This document shows positions 39,957 to 52,096 of a DNA stretch of 64,000 nucleotides, one piece after another. The notes beneath the pieces were generated by a model that was given only the letters and a program-made list of their open reading frames with translations, ran no database searches and was not told the DNA's origin. Source of the stretch: Hirudinaria manillensis (taxonomy: Eukaryota > Annelida > Clitellata > Hirudinida > Hirudinidae); the NCBI GenBank assembly GCA_034509925.1, contig CM067533.1, forward strand, positions 5,179,035-5,243,034. The letters run 5' to 3'. The translations under genes were made by a program, and so were the position numbers. Numbering within the stretch: position 1 is the first letter of the stretch; the number at the start of each line of letters is the position of its first letter.

Positions 39957-41729
39957 TTACAGAAAATCTTTGAGGTAATACGACCAATATACAATATTAA
40001 AAATAATAAAAAGTGCCGGAAAAACAACCCGTGCCACCACTTCGACTGACAATGCCGGACCAGAAGTAATTTTTTCTTTGATAAAATTTTTTATCATCAC
40101 GTAGAAGTTTATCCTCTTTCTTTCGTTTGAAACATTTTCTCTTTCTTCGAAAATGTTAACCTAAAAATAAGTTCTTTCCATCGATTATCTTGAAAAGACG
40201 TGTCTATACTTGATATTTACTTAATATACAAATATATATAGATATTCTTTAACTCAAAAATTACTTGGATTCTCTTGTGTTTTCTGGAGAGAGTGTTAAC
40301 GATGCTGTATTCAATGAAAGCCATAAAGACAAATACGAGACACGATGCCATCCAAAAATCACTAGCTTTTGTAAAAGATCCTGCTGGGGAACCTTTAGCC
40401 AAATTTGAACTTTGAGTGGTGATGGTGAGGACTGTCAGGATGCTGAGGGAAGTGCGGGCAGGAGTGGATTCATAATCGATCCAAAATGACAGCCACGATA
40501 GCAAAACAACCAGAAGACTTGGCAAATATGTACTGAGTATGTAAGCTTTAAGACGACGCTTCAAGTAGAATGAACCCCTTACACAAGGAAAGCGACCTGC
40601 AACAACTTCACTGATGTATTCTGGAATGTTCAGGCTTAAAATCGTTAACAAACCGGTAACAAACTCCGAAACGCATTGTCCACGTGACGTCCCAGTTATT
40701 TCATATTCTGGCAAACTGAAGCCTTTGCCAAGCTCAATTGGTATTTTATTTTCATTCCAGTAAAACAACATGTCATCAACTGAGTGTGCGACTGGAAGAA
40801 ATAAATTTATTGCATTACGATGTCTTACAAGCTCTCCAAATGAGTCTGACTCTAACAGCTAGAGAGGTCGAAAGAGCATGTCTGGTTGTCCATAGGATAT
40901 CTATCCAGCACCATGTTGCAGACAACTGTCATGCTCAGTCGTTGACTGTAAAAGACACGTCCATCGGGGTAAATCCTGATGTGTCTATTTGGCACTGTTA
41001 CGTCGTGGAAAAAGGCCGATTTTGCATTCTCGATAAATAAATCCGGAGTCCAAATTTGAGTGAAGTAATTGTAATTCAATGGAATGCTATATATCAAAAT
41101 ATAATAAAATTTACTCTTGTAATATATCCTTTTTTAAACATTTTAAATTTTATTCACCTTTTGTAAGCATCTTTGTATTCCAATCTTTTGTCTATCCACG
41201 TTTGTCTAATGAAACAAGTCATGGAATAGTCCTATAACAAGGGTTTCAATAATAAGTTCGATTACATCGGATTACATTTATAAGTTTGTAGTACAGAAGA
41301 AATAATGGAAATCACTGATTAAGAAATTGAACAATTTTGTAAAAAAAAAATCACCATCAAAATAATAATAAATAATTCGTTGGTCACCATTGCTTACCAT
41401 GTCAACTTCATTGACAGAACTGATTTCATTGATGTTGACGTCGATGTAAATTTTAATTGGTAGGCCTGTCATCTCAAAATAATTTAGTATATTTATGGAA
41501 ACTTATCTCAAGCGTACATTCTTCAATAACAACTCATAAACACAAAATTTTTTTTTTAATTTTAGACATTTTTAAATCTCTTGAAAAAGATTTTATTTTA
41601 TTTATGACTTAATTAATAATTACTAATTATTATATCATTATTTGAACTTGACCTTCATTTGCAAGGGGTCTGAGCCTGCTATCATAAACTGAAGCATTCA
41701 GAAGGCTTTCAATAACATTCGATATTGTC
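39957..41729 (-). CDS. Cys-loop ligand-gated anion channel, copy 8
   Basis: The most compact copy: exons 41653-41729, 41398-41465, 41158-41231, 40857-41086, 40654-40791, 40265-40596 and 39957-40162 (TAA at 39957-39959). The Cys-loop (CNMVLDRYPMDNQTC), second pair (C-VSEFVTGRFP-C), TPAR and Leu 9' are canonical. M4 is FPALFIIFNIVYWSYYL after a basic loop. The intron between 40653 and 40597 is only 57 bases, a multiple of three and free of stops, so a plain translation reads through it. The alignment of the second cysteine pair with the other copies shows that it is an intron. A hydrophobic ORF starting with ATG near 42047 ends in a GT donor but in the wrong phase for the 77-base exon, so exon 1 is not called. 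Family is certain, ligand unknown. Confidence 0.85.
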
Positions 41730-41734
41730 CTGTA

Positions 41735-44285
41735 AATATTAACAAATTTAGGGGTATGGCCAAGCAGATCCATAGTATCCTCAACGTTAAAGATATAAAT
41801 AGACATTGTTATGGAGAGTTAAGTTCCGTTTCAATACTTAGATTAAAAAAAAGTATCACCTCAAAAATATATTCGAGTAAAACATTACCGGCATTTTAAA
41901 GTTGTTTAAAGGATGGAAGACCAGAAACTGCTTTTGAAATAGCCATTTATCAATCTCACGATATTTTTGTATGGTCCTTATGCTTAAAAAATGTTACTTG
42001 ATAAGCGAAACTTATAAAGTATAAACTAACGAATACCATCAACATTAAAAGAGCCCCCCTGGCCCCGAGAACAGCTGAAATGATGTTCCTGCTTTCCAAA
42101 GTCTCAGCACTTTTTGAGAAGAACCCTAACCCATGTACTTATTGGGTTCCCTTTTGTTTTGCTTCTTTCTTGCTTTTATGCTTGAGGTTGTCAGATCGAT
42201 TTTACTCCGCTCTTTTGGCTTCCATTAAAAATATCAGACCTCACACTGAACGTGCTCAAATTAAGATCAGCTTTTAGAGTTTGTTGCCAGTCACAATGAG
42301 GCAACCTGCAAATTATTTTACTCATTGGGAAAGTTCCCTAACCGAAGAACTTTCAATGTTACATTCCGCTTGAAGGCCAAATATTCGATACCAATGTCGT
42401 CACATCAAAGATTCTTTCTGCTTTAATTCACGTCTAGCATATCTGCTTAATTCTTCATAACCCGACAATGTTTACGATGTTCCTCAGTTCGTGAAGATTC
42501 AAAATGCGCCATCGAATATCCAATCGATTTCCTACCACCTGATGTGTCTTCAAGCATTTAGAGTAAAACCGTTTTTATTAGAATATTTTATCTTTAGCTC
42601 TAAAAATGTCGGATTTTTATCTTTCGATATTGTGTCTGTATCATTCAAAGTATCTCAAACACTTTCCAAGGGAAATAATTTGATAAATGAGTCGATACTT
42701 GTCGATAAAGTCTTTAACGAGAGAATTTTTGTAATTATTGCTTCCTGTACCATTAACGGGAGAATCCTTTGTACCTTGGAGATCTTTTTTTATCCCACAA
42801 GAAAAAGAATCAGAAATCTCTCTTTAAAATACTTGATTAATCTCAGAATGTGACCGGTTCTTTGTTTTTTTTTTTACATCTTTATCGTTGATTCTTTGAA
42901 AGGCGTGTTTCATATGCGGCTTTGAATTTTCAATTTCTCACTGATGGCTGCTAATGGGGGATTATTGATACCAATATTTAATTAATAATAAATATTTTAT
43001 AATATGTTTGTTGTATAATGAATCATGGTTGTCATGACCATTCCACTCATCTGATAGTCAATATGAATTTGTAAAAAGTCTTGCTGCATTATACAGAAAT
43101 TATTCTCCTAAACTCAGACTGTGTGCAAGAACCAACCCGCGGGACCACATTCCGTGGCTTTTTCGAGCTATCATTAAACATTCAAACCTATCTGCAAATG
43201 AGATCAGAAATACATTAAATTTGAATAAATATTTCGAAATTATTTAAAAAAATGGAGAAGTAGGAATGAGAGTTGGAAAATTGTCTCAAGATTAAAACTA
43301 TTTATTTGTAGCAGGCTGCAGCCATGGTGGAAACTTTCCATTCGTATTTCCATCTCTAGTACAACTCTCTGATGTCATATTCTTTCAATTGATTAAAAAA
43401 AAACCGCTTCAAATAATTAGAACTTGTTTTTATTTTACCAATATTGCCTCGATTTTGGACTGGTAATATTGGCATCTAAAAGATGCATTTGGCAAATAAC
43501 AATATAGAATGATTGTAGCACATACATATGTGCTACAACCGATATCGGTCTTTTTAACCACTATAAGTTACTGTAGCTTGTAATGTTGAGTTTATTACGT
43601 TTCAAACAACCATTTTGGCTTTTCCCAGCCCATTCCATTATAAAAAGAAAAAACTATTATATTATAATTTGTATTAAAATTGCTCACTTCAAAAGATAAA
43701 ACGAAGCATTCTAAAAGTTAGTTAACCTGTTGGATTTCCCACTGCGTAAGTGAACGAGGAATATGATAATAACAACTCGCCTGGGGTCCATTACCAAATT
43801 TAGCAAATCATAATTTATCCCACATATAAATAACTTGTACAGTCGACGACTTTGCCATACAAAACACGGTCCTTTAAGCGCGTCAAGACGCAGGTGCAAT
43901 GCATGCAACGGCGGACTCCTAGCCGTTTCCAACATTATCTCCACTTCTGATGAGCTGGATAGAACCAAGTCAACGGTTAGATTCATTTTACGCCCGACTT
44001 GAACCTTCACTAAATGATTAATAGGCACTTATCCTAAGACCCTCGGTGCCTCTAATATGTGGAATCTCACAGATGTTCGTATGTCCTAACTGTGCCCTTA
44101 TCCCTGGTCACATATTAGGCCATTCTTTAATCATCAATTTTATATCTACCAACTTCCTTCCTAAGTCAGACTCACAATTTAAATAACATTAACATTCCAA
44201 CTGGCAAAAATAAACATAAAGTAATTCCAAAAGACTTGAATTTAATAAACTGTCTGCTGATGTTGTATTCAGTAAAAAAAAAGTA
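41735..44285. other. Intergenic, channel copy 8 to INTS11
   Basis: Contains an unassigned plus-strand frame at about 43078-43245 (YRNYSPKLRLCARTNPRDHI...) and a GC-richer patch at 43720-44110 with no recognised product. Confidence 0.4.
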
Positions 44286-44291
44286 TGAAAA

Positions 44292-47200
44292 TTATTTTCC
44301 AAAAGTTGTGTTCAACAGTTTCCACAAGCAACTGCCCAGAATGTCATCCTGTAAAAATATGAACAATAATTACATCCTGATGATGATGATTTCAGATAAA
44401 GTAATCAACCACAGCTCTTTAAACTTTTACAAATTATTTTGCATAAAAATCAAAGAACATGTTCTTAAGCATGGTCTTTCACTTAAATGCTGACCCATTG
44501 ACTTATTAAATCAGGCAGGCACAACCTAACTTAAACTGTTCTCTCGTTCTACTAGGTATTATAGAGTTTATAAGTTTTTATAGCTAAATTTGGTTAATCG
44601 AACAAACTTCATCATACCATGCAATTTAAGTTTGCAGGCATTTTATAATCCACCACAGCCAAAGACTTCCACAATGTGGTCTAACTTGACAATTTATACT
44701 TATAAGTATATGAATCACATTCACCTGGAGATTCCAAGAAAGGAGAAGATCGAGAGAGGACTTTTTAGAGTCACGTGACAACTTGATGACGACAGAATCC
44801 GACAAATTAAAACTGTCGTCTTCCCCGACGCTGAGGGGCAACTCACCAAAATTCCTGAAGAATGAATTTCAAATGATTAAAAAATAAAAAGATTAAAATG
44901 ATCAAAATAAAATTAAAATAAAATAATCATTAAAATGAAATAAGTGTAAAATGGAAGGTAAAAAAATTGATCGACACTGACTCTTGGAGAAGTTTGAACA
45001 CGGAATTCATGAGGTCGCCGTTGGCTTTGTCGGGGTGAACTGGGAAGGAACTCGTGAATTTGATGAGGTGTTCCGTGAGGCCGTACTCCTTGAGCACTTC
45101 CGAAGTTTCCATCAGTCGCATTTCCTACAATTCAATCGACGGCATCTTCATTACCTTTCCCATCCAATACCACACCAACAACAACAACACAACATGGCTC
45201 AAAACATGCATATTTAATGTTCTCCAAATACCTCGTCCTTCATCACAAGAGCTCCTGAGATCATCTTAGACTTTGTTGCAACATTCTGAACGTCTGCATT
45301 AACAAACGCAACAATCCAATAAATTATTAATTGGTGCTTAATTTGGTAATAAATTTTTTATAATAATAAACGTTTGCTTGATTTTTTATAAATTAACGAT
45401 AAACAACTTAATGTTCGTGCAACAAACTTCAACAGCATTGCATTTATATAATGGTTATTACAGTATACACTATTATATACAATATATTTATTATATACTA
45501 TATTATACGCAATGAGGCCAATTTCATATATATCATATTATATTATACACTATTATATACAGTATACGTATTATATACTATATTATACACTATTGTATAC
45601 AGTATATTTATTATATACTATATTATACACTATTATATACAATATATTTATTATATACTATATTATATGCAACAATGAGGCCATTTTCATAGTTCTTTCG
45701 AGACTTTAGAAAAATTAAACAAAACATCTCGCACCACGGCTGTGAGTTTTTTTTAGGAGATCAACGGAAACATCGATTGGGATGTTGGATGTCGTTGGAA
45801 TCTTCACGCATTCTCCATTGGCAGGCATGTAGCAGGGTATACCTGATCAATTCATCAAGCAAATAGTTGTTTAACATTTAGAATAAAAGGTAGTATATCA
45901 ACATAATTGAACAATAATAGTTATAATAAGTATTATTAATTCCTTTGGAAAATAAAAATTAGATTATAAAATGAATTTTCTACCAAATTCAGAATGGACA
46001 TTCTTGATGAAGAACTCCATTTTGCTGGCTTCACCATGAACGAGTATGATGTTCTTGGGACAGCACTGCTTTATTAGCTGAACGATGCCCTTTGCGTCAG
46101 CATGGGCGCTGAAGGAAAGATACTGCACGCTCATCTTCACGTCAACCTTCGGTCAATCATTAAAGAAACTTTATTTCATGATCATTAAATAGATAAATAA
46201 ATTATCTATTTTCGTAAATTAGATGCAACAAATTATTGAAGCGGAAAATTGACCGACATTTTCAACTGTTTCCAATGTTTAAAATGAATGTTTAAAAAAA
46301 GCAAAGCTAAAGGGAAACACTGAAAGCATAGAATCCCAATGGGTAAGCAAGTTTTGCAAATACAAGCTTCAACTTATATATTATTATTATTACTATTAAA
46401 TTAAACACTGCCATTAAGTTAAAATTAAGTTAGAAATTGGAAATTACAGTCTGTCGATTTTCAAACTCGAGCTTTCTTTGGCCATTCAGAATCTTCCAGC
46501 CTGCTGTTCCGCTGACACAATAACCAGGTACGATGATCTGAAGTCGACAGGTGACGTTGAGACGTCATCATGCAATGTCAACAAAAACGAAAGTTTGGTC
46601 ACTCACGGTGTTCAGTTCGTCCGTGCACCACTTCCTGAATATGTGCAACGAGAGTCCTCCGTGCAGCATACCAGGGGTGGCAAACACCACCATCGGCTCG
46701 GGATGGTCTATCAACTTCCTATCGAATGGCTGTAAGGTTTTTGTCGATAATTAGTGACTAATTAATACCATTAAACATATAATTAATGTAAAATAAAATG
46801 ACTTTTGAGTCATGACAATCATCAATTACCGAAATGTGTTTGAATTCGAACATGTTTCTCTGCACGAACGTATTTTTGATCTTCTCATTCGTCCAAGCAA
46901 TGAAGAGCTTGTAGAAGTTTGTAGCCTGTAAACATCAAATGGAATGTTTGTAAATAAATGAATGAACAAATGAATGAATAAGTAAATAAATAAATAAATG
47001 TTAATGACAGGCACCACTCTTATTAAATAATATTCCCAATAGATAGCAATATAATAAAATTATAATATAATTATGAGTCTGACTTTATACTTCAATTCCA
47101 AATCAAAGCACTTGAATGACAGTTTAACATTTGTTGCATATTCATAAAAGGAAATCAGATTAAAGTTTGGAACCTTGTCAGTGAGGCCAAGAGAGAAATA

Positions 47201-50200
47201 AATTGGAACTTTCAGGTTCTTTTGGTCCCAATAAGTTTCAAGGAGGATGCATAATTCTTGGGCTCTGCCGAGCGCAAAGACCGGTATGAGCACCTATCGT
47301 GCATAAATGCATAAACTATTCATTCGATGATTTATGAAATTTAAAACGTTTTCTTAATATTAACAACTTTATTAATTTTATTAACTTTTATAAATATTAA
47401 CAACTCATGGATAATTAAAATAAAAGAAAAAAACACTACAACAAAAAAAGCATTGTTTTAACCTTTCCTCCCTTTTCAACTGTGTTGTGAACTTTTTTGA
47501 GGAATTCTCTTTCCCTCGACCTTTTAGAGTCCCTGATGGTGGTGGCGTACGTGGACTCGGTGATGAGAACGTCGGGTTTGCACTTGTCGATCAGGGCCGC
47601 TCCGAGGTGGCGGTCGGGGGTCATGTTGTAATCGCCCTGGGAATGCAAATGTTAAAAATTTAAAACATTCAACTGAGAATTGTTATGTAAAAAATACTTC
47701 TGGCAAAATTCTCCTCTTGATGCTACATGCTAAATAAATAAATGATGCACACAAATAAGGATACGTCGATACGGATGCAAGTACGTAAACGACTCTCGAC
47801 GTTTATGTTACCGTGGCAACGTCGGAAATTGAAAAGGAAGTTTGTTTGTTGTTTTTTTTTTAAGTAAACACAACTGACGGTGTAAACGACGGATTGGCTT
47901 CCAACTTGAACGTGAAACATGGCAGCTCCGAGGACGTGTCCCGCGTAATAAGCCTTTATTGTCAGCTCGTTGTCCACCTGCAAACGTTTATTTACATGTG
48001 ATGTCATTAGAGCGCATTATTGGAGAGCACATGAAGACATTATATTATTAATTAATCATTTGTTGAATATCTATTAATTATATATTAAGCACATTTAATG
48101 GAAAAAATGTTATGCAAGCATTTATAGAATTTATAGGGTAATTCATAGGTAGCATTTATATGGTAATACCCTACATCTTAATTGTAATCCTAACTTGTTT
48201 CTAACAATAGAATTTGAAATGCTACATCAAGTAGCATAATAAACTCAGCATAATAAAAAATTAAATGAAACTTTATTATTATAACAGAATAAATATCGAT
48301 CAACTTAATCTTATAAACACAGAATAACGGACATGACACATGACCACCAGGACATCAGAAATGCAAACCTTGATGACTTGATTCAAATTAACTCCAACCA
48401 CCTTCTTCATGCAAAGTTTAATCATTTCAGAGGTGAAAAAATTTTGTTCTCCTTTCCTTTCAACGGTGATTTTCCTGTAATCCTCCTGAAAAACGTTGAG
48501 TTTTAATTTACTCACTCACTCACTCACTCACTCACTCACTCACTCACTCACTCACTCACTCACTCACTCACTCACTCACTCACTCACTCACTCACTCACT
48601 CACTCACTCACTCACTCACTCACTCACTCACTCACTCACTCACTCACTCACTCACTCACTCACTCACTCACTCACTCACTCACTCACTCACTCACTCACT
48701 CACTCACTCACTCACTCACTCACTCACTCACTCACTCACTCACTCACTCACTCACTCACTCACTCACTCACTCACTCACTCACTCACTCACTCACTCACT
48801 CACTCACTCACTCACTCACTCACTCACTCACTCACTCACTCACTCACTCACTCACTCACTCACTCACTCACTCACTCACTCACTCACTCACTCACTCACT
48901 CACTCACTCACTCACTCACTCACTCACTCACTCACTCACTCACTCACTCACTCACTCACTCACTCACTCATAATTTAATTAGGAAGGTTTTAATTAAAGT
49001 TAACCTTTAAATAGATGGATGAAAATGGAAAAATATTAACTATTAATGTATGAATTCTGCTTGACCTGAACATAATTATTTATGTATCTGAGATACAAAA
49101 GATTGTTAAATGGATTTATGTAAGAAAAAGATCAAAACAGTTTTTCACCAGAAGGATTGGACAAATAGCCTTGGTAGGGTTGGTCATATATATAGGACCG
49201 TCATAACCCACAATTTCTGACATGTAAGGAAGTGCTCCACAGTGGTCCAAATGAAAATGACTGGCAGCATAAAAGAAATATTTTAATAACACAGATTGTA
49301 CACATTAATAATATATAAATAAATAATTTTAATTATGGTTAAATAATATATAACAATAAATATGTGTAATTTTTACTACAAGAATAAATAACATCAATTA
49401 TAACAGAAAGAAAAATCAGTGATACCTGATAATCACACAATCCAAGAAATCTGTCAGGGAGCCATTCTTGTTGATATAAGAGAAGTCCGGAAACCTCCTC
49501 TGAAATACAAAAGCATTTATTCCTTAATTTAGTTCTGAATAAAATTCAAAAGAATTATTCACAACCCACTTCATCATTGAAACCCATGTGCATTCCACAG
49601 TCCAGCATAACATTTTTTCCACCTATCCTTAATAAAATGCAACTCCTCCCAACATCTGAAATGAAAATCCATTTTATAACAGAACTCTCACAATAATAAC
49701 ATATTTAATGAGCATTTGACCAAACTCACTTAATGCTTTTAATAAGCAATAATTTAAAGCATTAATAACAATATAAATTTAATAGTGAATAATGTCTTTA
49801 AATAAATTTAATAATAACACTAGGCTGCACTAGTTTCAATTTTGATGATTTACTTTCCAGCAACTTAATGATCATTGATAATATATGGTCTGCTGATCAA
49901 GGTGGATGAAAATGTGTGATGAGATTCAACAGAACCAGTAAGTATAAAAGGGGGTTTATCTTACATTTGTTGCTCAAATCACATATTAAAATGAAAACAC
50001 GAAAAAAACTTGCCTTGTCCAGCTCCTTTGAAGGGAAAAAATAAAAAAATTTATGTTAGATTAAAAAAATGTCTCGACATTTTAAATGATATAGATCCAT
50101 GAGGATCCTCTCAGGCAAAATAAAATGACACAATCCACAAATTGAATTAAAAATTTAAAAAAAACATTTCCAACGGATAAATTCATGATATGTAAGATGT

Positions 50201-50265
50201 AATTATGCATTCAAAAGAACCAGATAAAACGTTCAACCTAGGGGAACTACATTTATTTCGGACAT
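44292..50265 (-). CDS. INTS11: Integrator complex subunit 11 (metallo-beta-lactamase/beta-CASP endonuclease)
   Basis: Catalytic RNA endonuclease of the Integrator complex, which cleaves snRNA 3' ends and nascent transcripts in the nucleus. Eighteen exons in phase: 50238-50265 ([10 protein letters not shown]), 50014-50025, 49570-49655, 49428-49500, 49150-49262, 48369-48487, 47879-47977, 47463-47636, 47174-47293, 46830-46925, 46607-46729, 46448-46537, 45984-46149, 45735-45842, 45232-45293, 44982-45124, 44725-44854 and 44292-44348. Zinc-site motifs are present: [22 protein letters not shown], and beta-CASP motifs [15 protein letters not shown] and [17 protein letters not shown] distinguishes INTS11 from its paralogue CPSF73. 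The C-terminal domain ([12 protein letters not shown]) and final residues ([12 protein letters not shown]) also match. Exon 2 is a 12-base microexon followed by a GC donor (gcaagt). Introns hold a TGAG microsatellite and an AT-rich minisatellite. The gene looks intact. Confidence 0.95.
45465..45690. repeat. AT-rich minisatellite, unit about 40 bases, in an INTS11 intron
   Basis: Unit cactattatatacaatata... repeated about four times (one near 45467, three between 45545 and 45668). Each block is followed by a near copy of gcaatgaggccaatttcat (45509 and 45669), so block and flank were duplicated together. It lies between INTS11 exons 45735-45842 and 45232-45293. Confidence 0.85.
48511..48970. 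repeat. Perfect (CTCA)115 microsatellite in an INTS11 intron
   Basis: 460 bases of unbroken CTCA, read as TGAG in the sense of INTS11. It lies in the intron before the 48369-48487 exon and ends about 23 bases upstream of that acceptor. All frames are open because the unit is four bases long, giving a false THSL-repeat ORF. Confidence 0.98.
50014..50025 (-). other. INTS11: 12-base microexon of INTS11 with GC-AG downstream intron
   Basis: On the minus strand the sequence reads ttcaaag, then GAGCTGGACAAG, then gcaagt. Joined to exon 1 (ending in phase 1 after CCCCTA-G) and exon 3 (starting AT GTT GGG AGG) it gives PLG-AGQ-DVGR, the conserved N-terminus of INTS11. The acceptor follows a T-rich tract. 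The donor is the strong non-canonical GC type with a perfect AG/GCAAGT context. Without these twelve bases the reading frame is kept but the conserved AGQD turn would be lost. Confidence 0.85.
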
Positions 50266-50269
50266 GACC

Positions 50270-51185
50270 GCGAATTAATTAATGTAAACAAATCACTAAA
50301 GTTGCAATGGAATTCAAAATGAATTTCGGAAACTTTTATTTAAAATTTAAATAAATAAAAAGAAAACGTTAAATTTTTTAATAAATAAAATTATATAAAG
50401 TTATAAGCAATTTCTTCACTAAATCAATGTCAATTTTTCTTAATTACCTTGCTATTTTTGAAAAAGCTATGAATCTAAACCTATTTATGCATTAAATTAA
50501 TTTTATTTTTTGTTATCAAAGCTGATCTGAAATTGTGAAACATACGAAGAGACATTCGTCATAATTATGATATTAATATTTAAGATTTGACCTGAGAATT
50601 CTCTCAGGTGAATCAATATTTTTGATATTCCATATACTAAAAAACATACCGAATCCAAATTTTCTAATTTGGAAAATGCAAATTTTTTTAAATAATACAT
50701 TTGCAAAAACTATATCAAAAAAAAGAATTGAAAATTCTGATGTCGCCATAAAATAGGTTCATTGAATGGTTGCAGGTTACAATTTCTCATCAGTATTTCT
50801 CAATGAAATTGAATGACTTATTAAGATATATTAATAGTTGTAAATATGAGGGAATTAGCTGCATTACAAGTTCCTGATCACTATTTGTAAAATTCGATTA
50901 ATAAACGTAATTTTTGCTTATAAAGATATCATAATACTAAAATTAAACTAAATATGATTTCAGCAAAATTTTCATCTACATTGTTTAAACAATTCAACAT
51001 CTGGCTGAAATGAACTCTGATGAAATCTCATTAAAAGTTGTCAAATGCTGCTCAATATTGATGTTCCACGTGGAGGGATAAGTTGCAATGTGTCCATCAG
51101 AGGGCCATTACGTCATTTTATTATTATTATTATTATTATTTATTATTATTATTATTATTACTATTATTATTATTATTATTATTAC

Positions 51186-51219
<34 letters not shown>

Positions 51220-52090
51220 TTATTTTTATTTTTATTTTTTCATTTTTATTGCATACTCACGGATGGGAAGGTGGATGAGTGGATTACGGGCGTTAGATTA
51301 CGATGGCTTTCGAAGGTGGAATTCGCGTTCATAAAGAATCAGAGATTTGTAATCTCATATTTCCATTCAATTAAAAATTAATTTTAAAAAATAAGTAAAC
51401 GTGAAATGCTCTTTGATAATAATGAACCAAGAACATGTACAAGCATCAAGTACCTCATCATTACCTACAAAGTAATTTAAAATTGAATGAAGAGATCCAT
51501 GCTCTATAGCGGAAACTCCACTTAACGAAAATTTAACGGTAATTTTAAAGATAGAGATAGAAATCGTGAGATTCTCGAACTTGGGCTATATTTATAACAT
51601 GCTTACTATTTCCATTTTCTATGCCTTTCACTCAAAGTTACGTCTCTAAACAGCACAATATTGTATGTCAAGCTTTCTTTCAGACTATGCACAAATCCCT
51701 TCTATTGTTCGCAAAAGTCAGATTTTTGACTTGAACTCCCTCATCTTGAAATCCACATTCGCCGAGATCTCCTCAAAGAATATAGATCTACTACATCTAG
51801 ACATTCTTCAATTTGAGTCTTAAGCCCTTTATAATGCTTAAAATCATATAACGAATTAGCGTTTATGGTGACATTCTATTTTTTTTAAGGTATTGCACAT
51901 TCTAAATTTCAAATATGATGTAACTTCCTCGAAAGAAAATCTGTTTCATACAATTGGATTGTTAAAATTAAGTGTTTATAAATTTATTGTGCGATAATAT
52001 TTTTAGTTTAATTATTGCTCTTCAGAATAATGAAGGCGAAAGAATTTAAAATATAACACGTGCGTGATCACTCGTTTGAGAAGTTTAGTT
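50270..52090. other. Shared upstream region of the divergent INTS11 and unidentified genes
   Basis: 1.8 kb presumably holding both promoters; apart from the TTA microsatellite at 51117 I see no motif I can defend. Confidence 0.4.
51117..51240. repeat. TTA microsatellite with T-rich end
   Basis: About 100 bases of TTA with a few CTA units, then TTTTA repeats, in the space between the divergent INTS11 and unidentified genes. Confidence 0.95.
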
Positions 52091-52096
52091 GAAAAC

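Noticed and set aside
42000-42047. Hydrophobic ORF as exon 1 of copy 8
   Set aside because: Its donor is in phase 0 while the next exon needs phase 2.
48496-48978. ORF coding for a THSL repeat protein
   Set aside because: It is the CTCA microsatellite; every frame is open and it lies in an INTS11 intron.
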